Shown one piece after another: positions 49,772 to 58,645 of a DNA stretch of 64,000 nt. The notes under the pieces are model-generated. The model saw only the letters and a list, made by a program, of their open reading frames with translations, had not been told where the DNA came from and did not search any database. The translations under genes and the position numbers were made by a program. How positions within the stretch are numbered: the stretch's first letter is position 1; each line of letters opens with the position of its first letter. This DNA is from Thermoplasmata archaeon UBA61 (GTDB lineage: Archaea > Thermoplasmatota > Thermoplasmata > Lutacidiplasmatales > UBA184): the NCBI GenBank assembly GCA_002503985.1, contig DASW01000002.1:248001-312000 (forward strand), in the 5' to 3' direction.

Positions 49772-50671
49772 TTGGCCACCGCCCGCGTCCCCCGGTCTCC
49801 TTCCGAGCTCCTCCGACTCTCGGCCGCCGAGGCGGACGACCTGCTGGAGCATCTCGAGCGTTGGGTTCCCGTCCGGTCTCCGCTGGTCGAGATCCCGGCA
49901 GGAACGGCCGAGGAGGCGGTCGTCTTCGGGGACTCCCACGGCGACTGGAGGTCGACCGAGGAGGTCGTCCTGCGATATCGAGAAGGTGACCGTTGCCTCA
50001 TCGGACTCGGCGACTACGTCGACCGGGCTCCCGAGGACTGCGGCGCGGGCTCGGTGGCGAACGGGCTGTATCTTCTGGGCCTCGCGACCCAATCCCCCGG
50101 TCGGGTCTTCCTGATCCAGGGGAATCACGAGGTGGTCCGTCGTATTCCCGCGGTGCCCCACAATCTTCCGGAAGAGGTGGACGAGCTGTGGGGGCCAGAT
50201 TCCACGCGGTACGACCGACTCCTCGGACTCTTCGAAAGGGGGCCGCTCGCGGTGACCACCTCGAACGGGGCCTACCTCGCGCACGCGGGGTTCCCGCGCG
50301 GGAAGCTTCCCGACCCGTGGACGGCGGCGTTCGAATCGCCGGATGACGAACGTCTCGCCGAGATCACCTGGGCCGAGTGCGACGCGTCTCGCGTCCGCCG
50401 CGGCGCGGCGCTCCCGTGGGGAGAGCGGGACCTCGAACAGTTCCTCCGCGCGACCGGCCTTCGGATCATGCTGCGAGGCCACGACCCGGACCTCACCGGG
50501 CGGCCCGTCTACGGAGGAAAGTGCCTCACGCTCCACACATCACGAATCTACGAACGCTACGGGGGTGTGATCATCGCCCATCTCCCGCTCCGCTCGCCTC
50601 TCCGTACCGTAGCGGACCTGTCCATCGAGCACCTTTCGACGGAAGGACGATCGTATCCCGTTCCCCGATGA
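49772..50671 (+). CDS. PPP-family metallophosphoesterase
   Basis: 299 residues. Metal-binding motifs of serine/threonine phosphatases are in order: VVFGDSHGDW (GDxHG), GLGDYVDRAPED (GDxVDRG-like) and LIQGNHEVV (GNHE), followed by AHAGFP and RGHDP His residues. It may dephosphorylate proteins or small molecules. TTG 49772 has GGAGGT 11-16 bases upstream. The gene follows tRNA-Leu after 31 bases. Confidence 0.88.
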   Translation: MATARVPRSPSELLRLSAAEADDLLEHLERWVPVRSPLVEIPAGTAEEAVVFGDSHGDWRSTEEVVLRYREGDRCLIGLGDYVDRAPEDCGAGSVANGLYLLGLATQSPGRVFLIQGNHEVVRRIPAVPHNLPEEVDELWGPDSTRYDRLLGLFERGPLAVTTSNGAYLAHAGFPRGKLPDPWTAAFESPDDERLAEITWAECDASRVRRGAALPWGERDLEQFLRATGLRIMLRGHDPDLTGRPVYGGKCLTLHTSRIYERYGGVIIAHLPLRSPLRTVADLSIEHLSTEGRSYPVPR

Positions 50672-50762
50672 GCCCGACGGGCGGGGCGACCCTCCCTGGG
50701 TCGGCCGGCTCGTCCGGCGTCCACCCTCTCCGTCACCGCGCGCGAACTGGGGAGAGCGGGTC

Positions 50763-51338
50763 TCAAGCTCCCCCGAAGAGCGCCTTCTCCGCAGCGGTCA
50801 CATCGGACGGGCTGGCGGTATCTCGATACCGGTCGAGTCGGTCCCGGTTCACCTCGAGGAACTCGCCGCCTCCGGCGAATCCGGTGATCAGGTCCTCCGC
50901 CTCCGGGACACGCCCCAAGACGTACAGGGCCGCGCAGAACGCTTCCACGGTGTTCAGCTGGGCGACCTTTCCGTAATGTTGTGGGTTCGTGGCGATGAGG
51001 ACCGGAAGCCGGCGGTGCGTCCCGTGGCGACGCGCTTCCCTCGCACCGCCGGGAAATGCCCCCCGGGACGAGAGGCGGTTCCACGAGCAGTCCACCACCA
51101 GGAGGCCTCCTCCCTCCGCGGACTCGAGGTCGGCTCCCGATAGGGGCGTGGGGGCGTAGGGGTCCAACACGATCGGGGCGGGGAAGCCCGCACCCTCGCG
51201 GGGAACCTGCACGACCCGCCCCCAGCGCACGAGCCGCCGGCCGGTGCACGCCTTGGGATGGTCCTCCCCCGCCAGCACGACGAAGAGGCGGAGCGCGGCG
51301 TTACGACGGGTCTTGCGCGTACTCCCGGAAGATCCCAT
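50763..51338 (-). CDS. rRNA aminocarboxypropyltransferase Tsr3
   Basis: 191 residues. Tsr3 (DUF367) adds the 3-amino-3-carboxypropyl group from SAM to a conserved small-subunit rRNA nucleotide. Motifs: EDHPKACTGRRLVR, VVDCSWN, RRLPVLIATNPQHYGKVAQLNTVEAFCAALYVLG. ATG 51338 lies 38 bases inside the 3' end of the upstream aldolase gene, so translation is probably coupled. No better start is available. Confidence 0.9.
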   Translation of the reverse strand: MGSSGSTRKTRRNAALRLFVVLAGEDHPKACTGRRLVRWGRVVQVPREGAGFPAPIVLDPYAPTPLSGADLESAEGGGLLVVDCSWNRLSSRGAFPGGAREARRHGTHRRLPVLIATNPQHYGKVAQLNTVEAFCAALYVLGRVPEAEDLITGFAGGGEFLEVNRDRLDRYRDTASPSDVTAAEKALFGGA

Positions 51339-52269
51339 GCAGTTCCCGGGTCAGTCGGAGCGCGTCGGCCTTCGGACGCTGCCAGAGGTTCCGGCCGAAG
51401 ATGATCCCCGTCGCGCCGGCGTCCATCGAGGAGCGGACCTTACGCAGGAGCTCCTCGTCGCCGATCTTCTCTCCGCCCGAGACGAGCACGAGCGAGCGAC
51501 CGGCGCTCTGAACGACCTTGCGGAACGCCTCGGACGGGGGAAGGCGCAGCGTGTTGTACGGGGCTGGGCTGTCCACGTCCTTCTCGGAGGCGACCGGGTA
51601 GTTCAGTTTCACTACGTCCGCGCCGAGCTCGTGGGCGACGCGCGCCGCGTAATCCACCGCGTAGAGGCTCTCCTTGCCCCCTTTCTTCGCCACGGCCTCG
51701 CCCCGCGGGTACGCCCAGACGATGAGAGGCATGCCGAAGCGTTGCGCCTCCTTACGGACCTCCAAGAACTGTAGAAAGTCGCGGTCCTGGGCCGGCGAGC
51801 CGACGTAGATGGTGTAGCCGACGGCGTCCGCGCCTAAGCGCACCGCGTCCTCGACCGTCCCGGTGAGAGGGCTGAACGCCTGGGCGTCGCCCGGAATAGT
51901 GGTCTTTCCGTTCAGCTTCAGGATGAGCGGAACATCGCCCGCGTACTCGTGGAAGTACTTCTCGGCGAGGCCGATGTGGAGCGCGATCGCGCTGAACTTG
52001 CCCTCGCGCGCGAGGTCGTACTGGTACTGGGGGTCGAGCGCGTCCGGGTTCGGGAAGAAGTCGACCGGGCCGTGTTCGAGCCCTTGGTCGATCGGGAGGA
52101 CGAGGAGGGTGCCGCCGCCCGGACCATGAGTGTAGAGGAGTCGCTTCAACCGGGTCAGCTTCCCTGGGCCGAGACCGAGGCGACTGAGCCGAGGGCGGGG
52201 GTACCGGCGTGGGGAAGACGCCGGCGCGGCCGGCCCAGCGGCCGACGGCCGAGGGGACGTTTCGCTCAT
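51301..52269 (-). CDS. Class I fructose-bisphosphate aldolase (archaeal DhnA type)
   Basis: 322 residues, TIM barrel. LVLPIDQGLEHGP is the family start motif; the Schiff-base Lys lies in VVKLNYP near residue 220; VLVSGGEKIGDEELL and GATGIIFGRNLWQRP form the phosphate site. It works in gluconeogenesis/glycolysis. The N-terminal 40 residues are Pro/Ala-rich. TTTAA at about 52303 on the minus strand is the likely TATA box of ATG 52269. Divergent from a CDF transporter gene. Confidence 0.92.
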   Translation of the reverse strand: MSETSPRPSAAGPAAPASSPRRYPRPRLSRLGLGPGKLTRLKRLLYTHGPGGGTLLVLPIDQGLEHGPVDFFPNPDALDPQYQYDLAREGKFSAIALHIGLAEKYFHEYAGDVPLILKLNGKTTIPGDAQAFSPLTGTVEDAVRLGADAVGYTIYVGSPAQDRDFLQFLEVRKEAQRFGMPLIVWAYPRGEAVAKKGGKESLYAVDYAARVAHELGADVVKLNYPVASEKDVDSPAPYNTLRLPPSEAFRKVVQSAGRSLVLVSGGEKIGDEELLRKVRSSMDAGATGIIFGRNLWQRPKADALRLTRELHGIFREYAQDPS

Positions 52270-52356
52270 CAGAACACCTTCGGCCGCGCACGGGTCGGCG
52301 CGATTTAACCCTATTTCCCAGCGAGCCGTGCCCAGGGGGGTTCGTTTCCGATAGGC

Positions 52357-52400
52357 TTTGGGATTCTATTCGGAATCCACTCCAAGGATAGAATCCCAAA
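52357..52400. repeat. 13-bp perfect inverted repeat between aldolase and CDF genes
   Basis: TTTGGGATTCTAT at 52357-52369 and ATAGAATCCCAAA at 52388-52400, with an 18-base spacer. AT-richer than its surroundings. It lies about 30 bases upstream of the CDF TATA box (CTTTATG, about 52428) and 50-100 upstream of the aldolase promoter. It may be an operator for either gene or a structured element. Confidence 0.55.
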
Positions 52401-52471
52401 CCATTTTCGATACAACCCTTTATGGTCGGTCTCTCCGTCCGTGGTTCGCTCGGGCGGAGACTTCGAGCGCC

Positions 52472-53356
52472 ATGCGTTCCCAGGTCATCATCGTCGCAAC
52501 CCTCCTGCTCAACGGCGCGCTCTTCGCGTTGAACCTCGACGTGGCGGTGATGTCGGGCAGCCGGGCGGTCCTCGCCCAGGCGATCTACAGCGTCACCGAC
52601 CTCCTGGGGGCCGTCATCCTCCTTTGGGGACTCTACGCCTCTCGCCTGCCGGCGGACTATCGCCACCCCTTCGGCCGGGGCAAGGAGCGGTTCTACTGGG
52701 CCCTCATCTCGATCGTGGTCACGTTCACCGTGGCCGGCATCATCGCCCTGACCACGGGGATCGACCAGGCCGCGAGCCCGGCCGCGATCTCCCACATCGG
52801 CGAAGCGCTGCTCGTGGTCGGCGCGACCCTCGCCGTGAGCGCCGTGAGCATCGCGGTCACTCTCCGCGAGCTGCGCCGCTCCCAGCAGACCCTCCAGTCC
52901 TTCCTCGAGTCCCGCCACATCGGGCTCAAGTCGGTCTTCTACCAGGACGTCGTCTCCATCATCGGGTGCCTCGTCGCGTTCGTTGCCCTCGTCATCGTGT
53001 ACCGGACCGGGCAGTACGCGGCGGACGGCGCCGCCGCCATCATCGAAGGGGTCCTTCTGGTCATCACGGGCCTCGTCCTCACGCTCGAGAGCCGCGGCCT
53101 CCTGATCGGTCAGGCCCTGGACCCGGAAGAGGCGCGCACCATCCTCGCCGTCGTGGAGCGGAACCCCCGCGTATCGAAGGTCCGCGCCCTTCAGTCCATG
53201 GTCCTCGGGCCGGACGACGCGCTCCTCGCGCTGCGGATCAACTTCCACGATGGCCTGACGACCGACCAGATCGAGGCGACCATCGATGAGGTCACGCTGG
53301 CCCTCCAGCAGAGTCACCCGGTACTGCGGCACATCGTCATCGAGCCGGAGGCGTAG
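52472..53356 (+). CDS. Cation diffusion facilitator (CDF) transporter
   Basis: 294 residues with about six transmembrane helices and a C-terminal cytoplasmic ferredoxin-like domain. Family motifs: SVTDLLGAVILLWG, RHPFGRGKERFYWALIS and a helix near residue 150-175 with SRHIGLKSVFYQDVVSIIG, holding His/Asp metal ligands. It exports divalent metal (Zn, Fe, Mn or Co) in exchange for H+. ATG 52472. Confidence 0.88.
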   Translation: MRSQVIIVATLLLNGALFALNLDVAVMSGSRAVLAQAIYSVTDLLGAVILLWGLYASRLPADYRHPFGRGKERFYWALISIVVTFTVAGIIALTTGIDQAASPAAISHIGEALLVVGATLAVSAVSIAVTLRELRRSQQTLQSFLESRHIGLKSVFYQDVVSIIGCLVAFVALVIVYRTGQYAADGAAAIIEGVLLVITGLVLTLESRGLLIGQALDPEEARTILAVVERNPRVSKVRALQSMVLGPDDALLALRINFHDGLTTDQIEATIDEVTLALQQSHPVLRHIVIEPEA

Positions 53357-54602
53357 GCCGGACCACCGGTCCGAGACGAACCTCCCGGTAGCGGAAGGCC
53401 GATAGTATTACGAGGGCGGCCCCGACGCCGCCGAAGAAGAGGTAGTAGCCGTCGTTCCCGAAGCGTTCCACGAGCTGGGTGCCCACGACGAGACCGAGCA
53501 CCATGCCGAGCGAGATCGTGAGCGAGTAGATTGCCATCGTCGTGCCCCGACTGAGCGCGAAGGCGAGGTCGGCGAGCGCCGCGAGGGCCGCCGGCCCGTA
53601 GGCGAGCGCGGCCAGAACGCAAACACCCAGGGCGGCAAGGAGTTCGGGGAGGGGACCGAAGGCGACCAGCAGCGAAGCGAAGACCATGACCCCGACGAAG
53701 CCCGCGACCCCGATGTTCATCAGGCGGGTTCGGCCGTAGCGGTCCGCAAGGCGCCCGAATCGAGGCTGGGAGAGGACCAGTAGGAGGCCCCCTCCCGCGA
53801 CTCCTGCGGCGATGTACAGGTCCGAGAACCCGATGCTCGCGGACGCGCTCCCCACGAAGACGAGAACATAGCCGATGAGCATGTAGACGATGAGCCACGG
53901 AAGCGTGACCAGAAGGACGCCGCGACGGAAGGCGTTCCGCAGAACCTGGCCCACCGGGAAGCCGCGGGCCGGTACCGTTCGGGGGAAGGTCCGGACGAGG
54001 TCCCACGCGAGCAGGAACCCGACCACCAACATCGCCGCGCCGAGGACGAAGACCCAGGGAAGGGAGGCCACGGAGATCTCGTGGCCCTGGAGCAGTCCGA
54101 GGATCGCGATCCCGAACGCGAAGCCGCCCAGCCAGCCCGCGAGATTCATCGCGTCGAAGCGGCCCATCTCGAGCCCGCGCTCGTCCTCGGTCGACCGGTC
54201 GGCGATGACGGCGAGGCTCGACGCCAGGATAGCTCCGCTCGCGATCCCGAAGACGAAGTTCAGCGCACCGAGGGCGTAGACCGAGCGTGTGAGCGCAACA
54301 AGACCGAAGAGGAACGCCGAGCCGAGCATCCCAGTGAACAGCACCGGGAAGCGCCCGACCCGATCGGTGGCGATCCCCGAAAGCAGCACGGTCGTGAACT
54401 CGCCGATCGGGGCCATCGCCGCGACCAGACCGACCGTCCCCACGTCGTTCCCGCTCAGGCCGGAGAGCCGACCGAGGATGTAGCTCGCGAAGATCGCGAG
54501 CGTGATGCCGAAGGCGAAACGGACGAAGAAGGTCGCCTCGAACACCGCGAGCAGCGACCGCCGGTGAAGGTCGACGCTGGGGTCGGGCGACGCCTCGACC
54601 AC
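53337..54602 (-). CDS. Major facilitator superfamily transporter
   Basis: 421 residues with twelve hydrophobic segments. FATDRVGRFPVLFTG-like ATDRVGRFPVLF between helices 2 and 3 and RLADRYGRTRLM between 8 and 9 are the MFS loop signatures. Substrate unknown, drug/sugar type. The stop overlaps the convergent CDF gene by 20 bases. Confidence 0.85.
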   Translation of the reverse strand: MVEASPDPSVDLHRRSLLAVFEATFFVRFAFGITLAIFASYILGRLSGLSGNDVGTVGLVAAMAPIGEFTTVLLSGIATDRVGRFPVLFTGMLGSAFLFGLVALTRSVYALGALNFVFGIASGAILASSLAVIADRSTEDERGLEMGRFDAMNLAGWLGGFAFGIAILGLLQGHEISVASLPWVFVLGAAMLVVGFLLAWDLVRTFPRTVPARGFPVGQVLRNAFRRGVLLVTLPWLIVYMLIGYVLVFVGSASASIGFSDLYIAAGVAGGGLLLVLSQPRFGRLADRYGRTRLMNIGVAGFVGVMVFASLLVAFGPLPELLAALGVCVLAALAYGPAALAALADLAFALSRGTTMAIYSLTISLGMVLGLVVGTQLVERFGNDGYYLFFGGVGAALVILSAFRYREVRLGPVVRPTPPAR

Positions 54603-54612
54603 GGCCGTCCGC

Positions 54613-55002
54613 TTAGCCCGCCGTCGGGGCGCGCTCGATGAGCTCGATCCAGACGTCGTTCGGGTCGAGGATGAACGCGATGCGGGACGACCCGCCCGAG
54701 AGGCGGTAGGGTTCCTTCGACACGCGGACGTTCTTCGTCCGCAGCTTCATCAGGTACCGGTCGAGGTCCTCCACCTCGAAGGCGAGGTGGTCGAGCTGCT
54801 CCCCGGCCTCGAACTGGTCCTTTCCTTCCCAGTGCGTGAGCTCGATCCGAGCCCCCGACACAGGGTCGTGCACGAACGCGATCTCGGCGTGGTTCTCGGG
54901 GATCGTCCGCCGTCGTTCGAACAGTAGGCCGAGGACCTCGGTGTAGAACGCGAGGCTCTCGTCCATGTGGCGGACCGTGATGGACGTGTGGAGGAACTTC
55001 AT
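54613..55002 (-). CDS. Glyoxalase I-like VOC protein
   Basis: 129 residues, GloA/methylmalonyl-CoA-epimerase-like VOC fold: KFLHTSITVRHMDESLAFYTEVLGL, ARIELTHWEGKD, LDHLAFEVEDLDRYLMKL, IAFILDPNDVWIELIE. The metal ligands His5, Glu, His and Glu appear to be in place. Upstream TTTTAGTATC at about 55034 (minus strand) is the TATA box. The MFS gene follows on the same strand after 10 bases. Confidence 0.85.
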   Translation of the reverse strand: MKFLHTSITVRHMDESLAFYTEVLGLLFERRRTIPENHAEIAFVHDPVSGARIELTHWEGKDQFEAGEQLDHLAFEVEDLDRYLMKLRTKNVRVSKEPYRLSGGSSRIAFILDPNDVWIELIERAPTAG

Positions 55003-55053
55003 CCGAGGCTCCGACCGGGGAGCGATTCCCGATACTAAAAGGTCGGCAGGAAT

Positions 55054-56784
55054 CTACGGGTGGCCATAGACGACACGGAGGGGCGTCGACCCCGAGACCC
55101 AGTCCGACTCGACTCGGATGAATCCGACCCGTTCGAACTGGAGGATGTCGCCCGGTCGGGCTCTCGAGAGCTCGGCCTCGCCGAGGCCGGTCGAATGGTC
55201 TCCTTCGAGACCGAGCATGTCGACCGGGACCGCTCCCTCGCTGCCCACCCACTGGAGCCGCGGGAGCTTGCGGTTCTCTCGGCTCGTGAAGACCGCACGA
55301 ACGGTCCCTCCGGGGGAAGGTTGCGCGGCCTCAAGTCGGACGTTGACCAGGTCCTTCAGACGGATCTCCAGCCCGGCGTGAGCGGAGAGGTCGCGCCGGG
55401 GCAGGTAGAACGAGGGGCCGGCCGCCACCGTTCGCTGTCCGAGCTCGGGGCGGTCGGGGTGGTTCGGGAGGGTCACGTGGGCGAGGTCGAAGGGATACCC
55501 CTCCACGTCGACCCGGACGGGGTCCGGGACGAAGGCGCGGCGCACGGTCGTGGCGTCGATCCGCTTGCGGTTCTCCGAGTAGAGAGTTTCCGCCGGCACC
55601 TCGATGTCAGCGAGCGACATGCCGAACGAGAGGACGAACTGGCGGAGCGAGTCCATCGAGATCCCGCGGCGGACGAGGGAACGGAGCGACCAGGTCCGCG
55701 GGTCCGAGTACCCGTCGTAGAGCCCGGACTTCACCTCCTGGTAGGACTTGCTCTTCGCGACCTTCACCTCGCGGACCCGGAGGATCCCCCAATGCACGAA
55801 CGGGGGCCCCGTGATGCCGAGGAGGTCCCACACGTACCGCTGCATCCGGTCCTCCATCACGAGGTCCTTTCCCCGGAGGACGTGCGTGACACCGAGCTCG
55901 ATGTCGTCCACCGCCCACGAGAACTCCAGCATCGGCCAGACGCTGTACTTCCGACCCACCCGGGGATGGTCGATGTCGCTGATCCGCATGAGGACCCGGT
56001 CGCGGAACGCCGGGTCGGGGTCCGACATGTCGGTCCTCAGACGAAGGACCGCCTCGCCCGGGCCGTAGGTGTTCCCGAGCATCTTCTCCCACTCGTCCAG
56101 CGTCTCGGCCACGGTCTGTGAGCGTTCGGGGCACGGGCGACCCGCGACGCGGTTCTGGCCGAGGAGCTCTTGCGGGCAGTGGCACACGTAGGCGCCGCCC
56201 TTCTCGATGACCCGACGGGCCCACGGATAGAACGCGGGGATCCGGTCCGACTTGTAGAAGACGGCGTCCGGCCGAACTCCGGCGAGCTCGCAGTCGCCGC
56301 GGATGAGGTCGAAGAACTCGGTCTCGATCCGCTTGGCGGCGGACCCGACCGTGTCATCGAAGACGAGGAGGATCTTCCCGTCGTACCGTTCTCGGTACAG
56401 CTGATGGACGAAGAGCATCCGAGAGTTGCCGATGTGCAGGACCCCGCTCGGGAACGGTGCCATTCGAAGGACCACCTTCCCTCGCACGGCCCCCAGGAGC
56501 TCCGGGAAGTCGGGGGCCTCGTTCCGCGCCGCCTTCGGAGGTCCGGCCTCCGGGCCACCGAGTGCCGCAAGGCGGTCCTCGAGCTCCGCCGCCGGAAGGC
56601 CTCGGATGTCGGCGACGATCTCGGAAACGAGCGACCGGACCGCGTCGGCGTGCGGTCGCAGCGAGGCGTCGGTCGCCAGCAATCGCGCTACGATCGGACC
56701 CGCTTGGGCAGCGCCGTCGTGAGCGAGGGCGTTCTCCAGGGCCGCCCGACGGGCCCGTGCCTCGACCTGCGGTGAGAGCGCCAC
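55054..56784 (-). CDS. gltX: Glutamyl-tRNA synthetase, archaeal type
   Basis: 576 residues. An N-terminal helical extension (~100 residues) typical of archaeal/eukaryotic GluRS precedes the class I core: APFPSGVLHIGNSR (HIGH), VFDDTVG, a KSKS-type second motif in VKVAKSKSYQEV, then the beta-barrel anticodon domain. Non-discriminating charging of tRNA-Glu and tRNA-Gln is expected for this branch. ATG 56784 lies 26 bases after a TTTAAT box (about 56810), so the mRNA is leaderless. Confidence 0.95.
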   Translation of the reverse strand: MALSPQVEARARRAALENALAHDGAAQAGPIVARLLATDASLRPHADAVRSLVSEIVADIRGLPAAELEDRLAALGGPEAGPPKAARNEAPDFPELLGAVRGKVVLRMAPFPSGVLHIGNSRMLFVHQLYRERYDGKILLVFDDTVGSAAKRIETEFFDLIRGDCELAGVRPDAVFYKSDRIPAFYPWARRVIEKGGAYVCHCPQELLGQNRVAGRPCPERSQTVAETLDEWEKMLGNTYGPGEAVLRLRTDMSDPDPAFRDRVLMRISDIDHPRVGRKYSVWPMLEFSWAVDDIELGVTHVLRGKDLVMEDRMQRYVWDLLGITGPPFVHWGILRVREVKVAKSKSYQEVKSGLYDGYSDPRTWSLRSLVRRGISMDSLRQFVLSFGMSLADIEVPAETLYSENRKRIDATTVRRAFVPDPVRVDVEGYPFDLAHVTLPNHPDRPELGQRTVAAGPSFYLPRRDLSAHAGLEIRLKDLVNVRLEAAQPSPGGTVRAVFTSRENRKLPRLQWVGSEGAVPVDMLGLEGDHSTGLGEAELSRARPGDILQFERVGFIRVESDWVSGSTPLRVVYGHP

Positions 56785-56807
56785 GATATCGCCGACGTTC
56801 CCGTGGA

Positions 56808-57644
56808 TTAAAGGGGTTCCCGGGGGGCCGCCCCCTCGCGGGACGGACCCGAACGGCCCGGTCGTGCCATCGCTTCCGCGACCGCCTCGGCGAGGGTAAT
56901 CTCCCCTTGGAGGACTCGGTGGGCGCTCGAACGGGAGATCGTCAGCCGCCCGCCGCTCCCCTCTCGGCTCAGTCGCTGCAGGTTTGCGATCTCCCCTGGG
57001 GTAACGGTGAGAGGGATGGGCTCTCGAATGGGCTGGCCGGGGAGGTGGGCGATCGTGCGGGCGGCGGCCGCGTCCCGCGGTCGGCGATGGCCGCGAGGAG
57101 TGGTGCCTTGCTCGTCAACCAGCTCTATGGACCGATGGTGCTCGAGTAGTGAGTTCACGATACGGTTCCGAGTGGGAGGGTCGCCACGACCGACCCGGAA
57201 GAGGACCGGGCGAGAAGGGAACCGGTGGCGAAGCTGGCTCGCGAAGGTCCCGGCCGACTCCGGGGATTCCAGCACGCCCTCGGCCAGGATCGTCGCGCCG
57301 GCGAGAACGGAGTACCCCGGCCGGGGTCCCGGGTCGATGCCTACGACGATCGTTTCGGTCGGGTCGGCCGACTCGAGGGCGTGGCGCACCGCCGCGGCCA
57401 GGCTGCGACGGTCAGCGGCCTCGGCCACCGGTAGGACGTTCGAGTGAGAGATCAGCGGTGCTTCGGAATTGGACGTGAGAACTACGGCCACCTGGTCCGG
57501 GATCCGATCCCCCGGCAAGAGGCTGATCGTCGGCACGCGTCGCTCTCGCAAGAATCCCGCGAGCTCATGGTACAGCCCCGGGTCCCGAGTCACGAGTGCG
57601 ACCGACCGGTGTCTCACTGGACACCTGACGGTGATATACGCCAT
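56808..57644 (-). CDS. RuvC/RNase H-fold protein, DUF460-like
   Basis: 278 residues. The middle part IVVGIDPGPRPGYSVLAGATILAEGVLESPES is the first beta-hairpin of an RNase H/RuvC-like fold with its catalytic Asp; SIELVDEQGTTPRGHRRPRDAAAARTIAHL supplies later acidic/basic residues. DUF460-type archaeal proteins share this. The C-terminal part (VTPGEIANLQRLSREGSGGRLTISRSSAHRVLQGEITL) is a helical basic domain. The N-terminus could be GTG 57617, since TATATC at 57633-57639 may be a shared promoter with the next gene. Confidence 0.65.
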   Translation of the reverse strand: MAYITVRCPVRHRSVALVTRDPGLYHELAGFLRERRVPTISLLPGDRIPDQVAVVLTSNSEAPLISHSNVLPVAEAADRRSLAAAVRHALESADPTETIVVGIDPGPRPGYSVLAGATILAEGVLESPESAGTFASQLRHRFPSRPVLFRVGRGDPPTRNRIVNSLLEHHRSIELVDEQGTTPRGHRRPRDAAAARTIAHLPGQPIREPIPLTVTPGEIANLQRLSREGSGGRLTISRSSAHRVLQGEITLAEAVAEAMARPGRSGPSREGAAPREPL

Positions 57645-57661
57645 TAACCTTGTCCCCCGCC

Positions 57662-58045
57662 GTGTCCGTCTGTCTCCACTGCGGCGAGATGGCGAGCGAA
57701 GGGGCGCTGTTCTGCATCAAGTGCGGCTACACCCTGCCCCAGGTCGACGCTTCCGCGGGAAACAACACTGGCCCTCTAGCGCGCCCCCCGACGACGCCCG
57801 GGCCGCCCCTCGGGACCCTACCCACAGGGACCTCACCCACGAGCACCGCTCCCCAGCCACCTCCCTCCTCTTCGGGCAGCCTTCCCTGGGCTTACCCCCC
57901 GGGAGGCTACGTCACGCTCGCCCCGCCACCGGGAGCGTTGGGCGCTATCCCAGCGCCGCCGGCGGGGAAGTATTGCATTCGTTGCCGGACGGTCATCAGC
58001 CGCGTCGCCGTTTACTGCCCTGTATGCCAGCAACCACAGTCCTGA
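57662..58045 (+). CDS. Protein with two zinc ribbons and a Pro-rich linker
   Basis: 127 residues: N-terminal zinc ribbon CLHC-x12-CIKC, ~80 residues of Pro/Thr/Gly-rich linker and a C-terminal zinc ribbon CIRC-x12-CPVC. Unknown role. GTG 57662 is chosen since GATATA at 57633-57638 sits about 26 bases upstream; TTG 57650 is an alternative. The stop overlaps the RNase P gene by 22 bases. Confidence 0.6.
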   Translation: MSVCLHCGEMASEGALFCIKCGYTLPQVDASAGNNTGPLARPPTTPGPPLGTLPTGTSPTSTAPQPPPSSSGSLPWAYPPGGYVTLAPPPGALGAIPAPPAGKYCIRCRTVISRVAVYCPVCQQPQS

Positions 58046-58488
58046 GGCGCACGGGACGCAAGGGCCGCCGGACCGGGGCGATGGTCCGGATCGCCCGGGA
58101 ACGGGTCTCCCACCTGTTCGGGCTCGCTGAGCGGGAGGCACGAGGTCCCCACCCTGAGCTCGCGGACCGGTACGTAGCATTGGCCCGCCGGATCGGGATG
58201 CGGTACAATGTCCGGCTTCGGCAGGAGTACCGGGAGCTGTATTGCCGTTCGTGCTCGGCGTTCTGGGTGGAGGGTCGGACCGTCCGGACCCGGCTTCGGT
58301 CGGGAATCCGAGTTCGGACGTGCCTTAGGTGCGGTCGCCAGCGCAGGACCCCGACCTCGAAGCTGGCGGCGTCGAGCCCTCCGCCTTCCGATCCAGGCTC
58401 TCGGGAACTCCCGCGCGACGAGGGAGCGCTCTCTATCCCGATTCCCGACGAGGGCGACCTCGTGGACGAAGAAACGGAAGAAGAATAA
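58024..58488 (+). CDS. rnp4: Ribonuclease P protein component 4 (Rpp21/Rpr2)
   Basis: 154 residues. Rpp21 zinc-binding protein of archaeal RNase P, which removes tRNA 5' leaders. Family segments: IARERVSHLFGLAEREA, PELADRYVALARRIGMRYNVRLRQEYRELYCRSCSAFWV (first Cys pair) and RLRSGIRVRTCLRCG (second Cys pair). The C-terminus is acidic and extended. ATG 58024 lies within the end of the upstream gene, so the two are coupled. tRNA-Leu follows after 27 bases. Confidence 0.9.
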   Translation: MPATTVLRRTGRKGRRTGAMVRIARERVSHLFGLAEREARGPHPELADRYVALARRIGMRYNVRLRQEYRELYCRSCSAFWVEGRTVRTRLRSGIRVRTCLRCGRQRRTPTSKLAASSPPPSDPGSRELPRDEGALSIPIPDEGDLVDEETEEE

Positions 58489-58515
58489 GGGTCGCCGACT
58501 CCTCGCGTCGACAGC

Positions 58516-58598
58516 GCCGGGGTGGCCGAGCGGCCAAAGGCGGCAGACTCAAGATCTGCTCTCGCAGGAGTTCCCAGGTTCGAATCCTGGCCCCGGCA
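58516..58598 (+). tRNA. tRNA-Leu (anticodon CAA)
   Basis: 83 nt. Acceptor GCCGGGG/CCCCGGC, anticodon stem GCAGA/TCTGC with loop CTCAAGA (anticodon CAA), T-arm CCAGG TTCGAAT CCTGG, discriminator A; no intron and no CCA. A GAATAAG box at about 58486-58492 is 24-30 bases upstream, at the end of rnp4. Confidence 0.93.
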
Positions 58599-58645
58599 TT
58601 GAAACTCTTTCGATATTCTAGCCGGGTCTCCCTAGAGTGGGGCCG

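Noticed and set aside
57469..58023. Long N-terminal extension of the RNase P subunit frame
   Set aside because: The upstream codons have Arg/Pro-rich shadow composition and overlap two real genes; ATG 58024 fits the family start.
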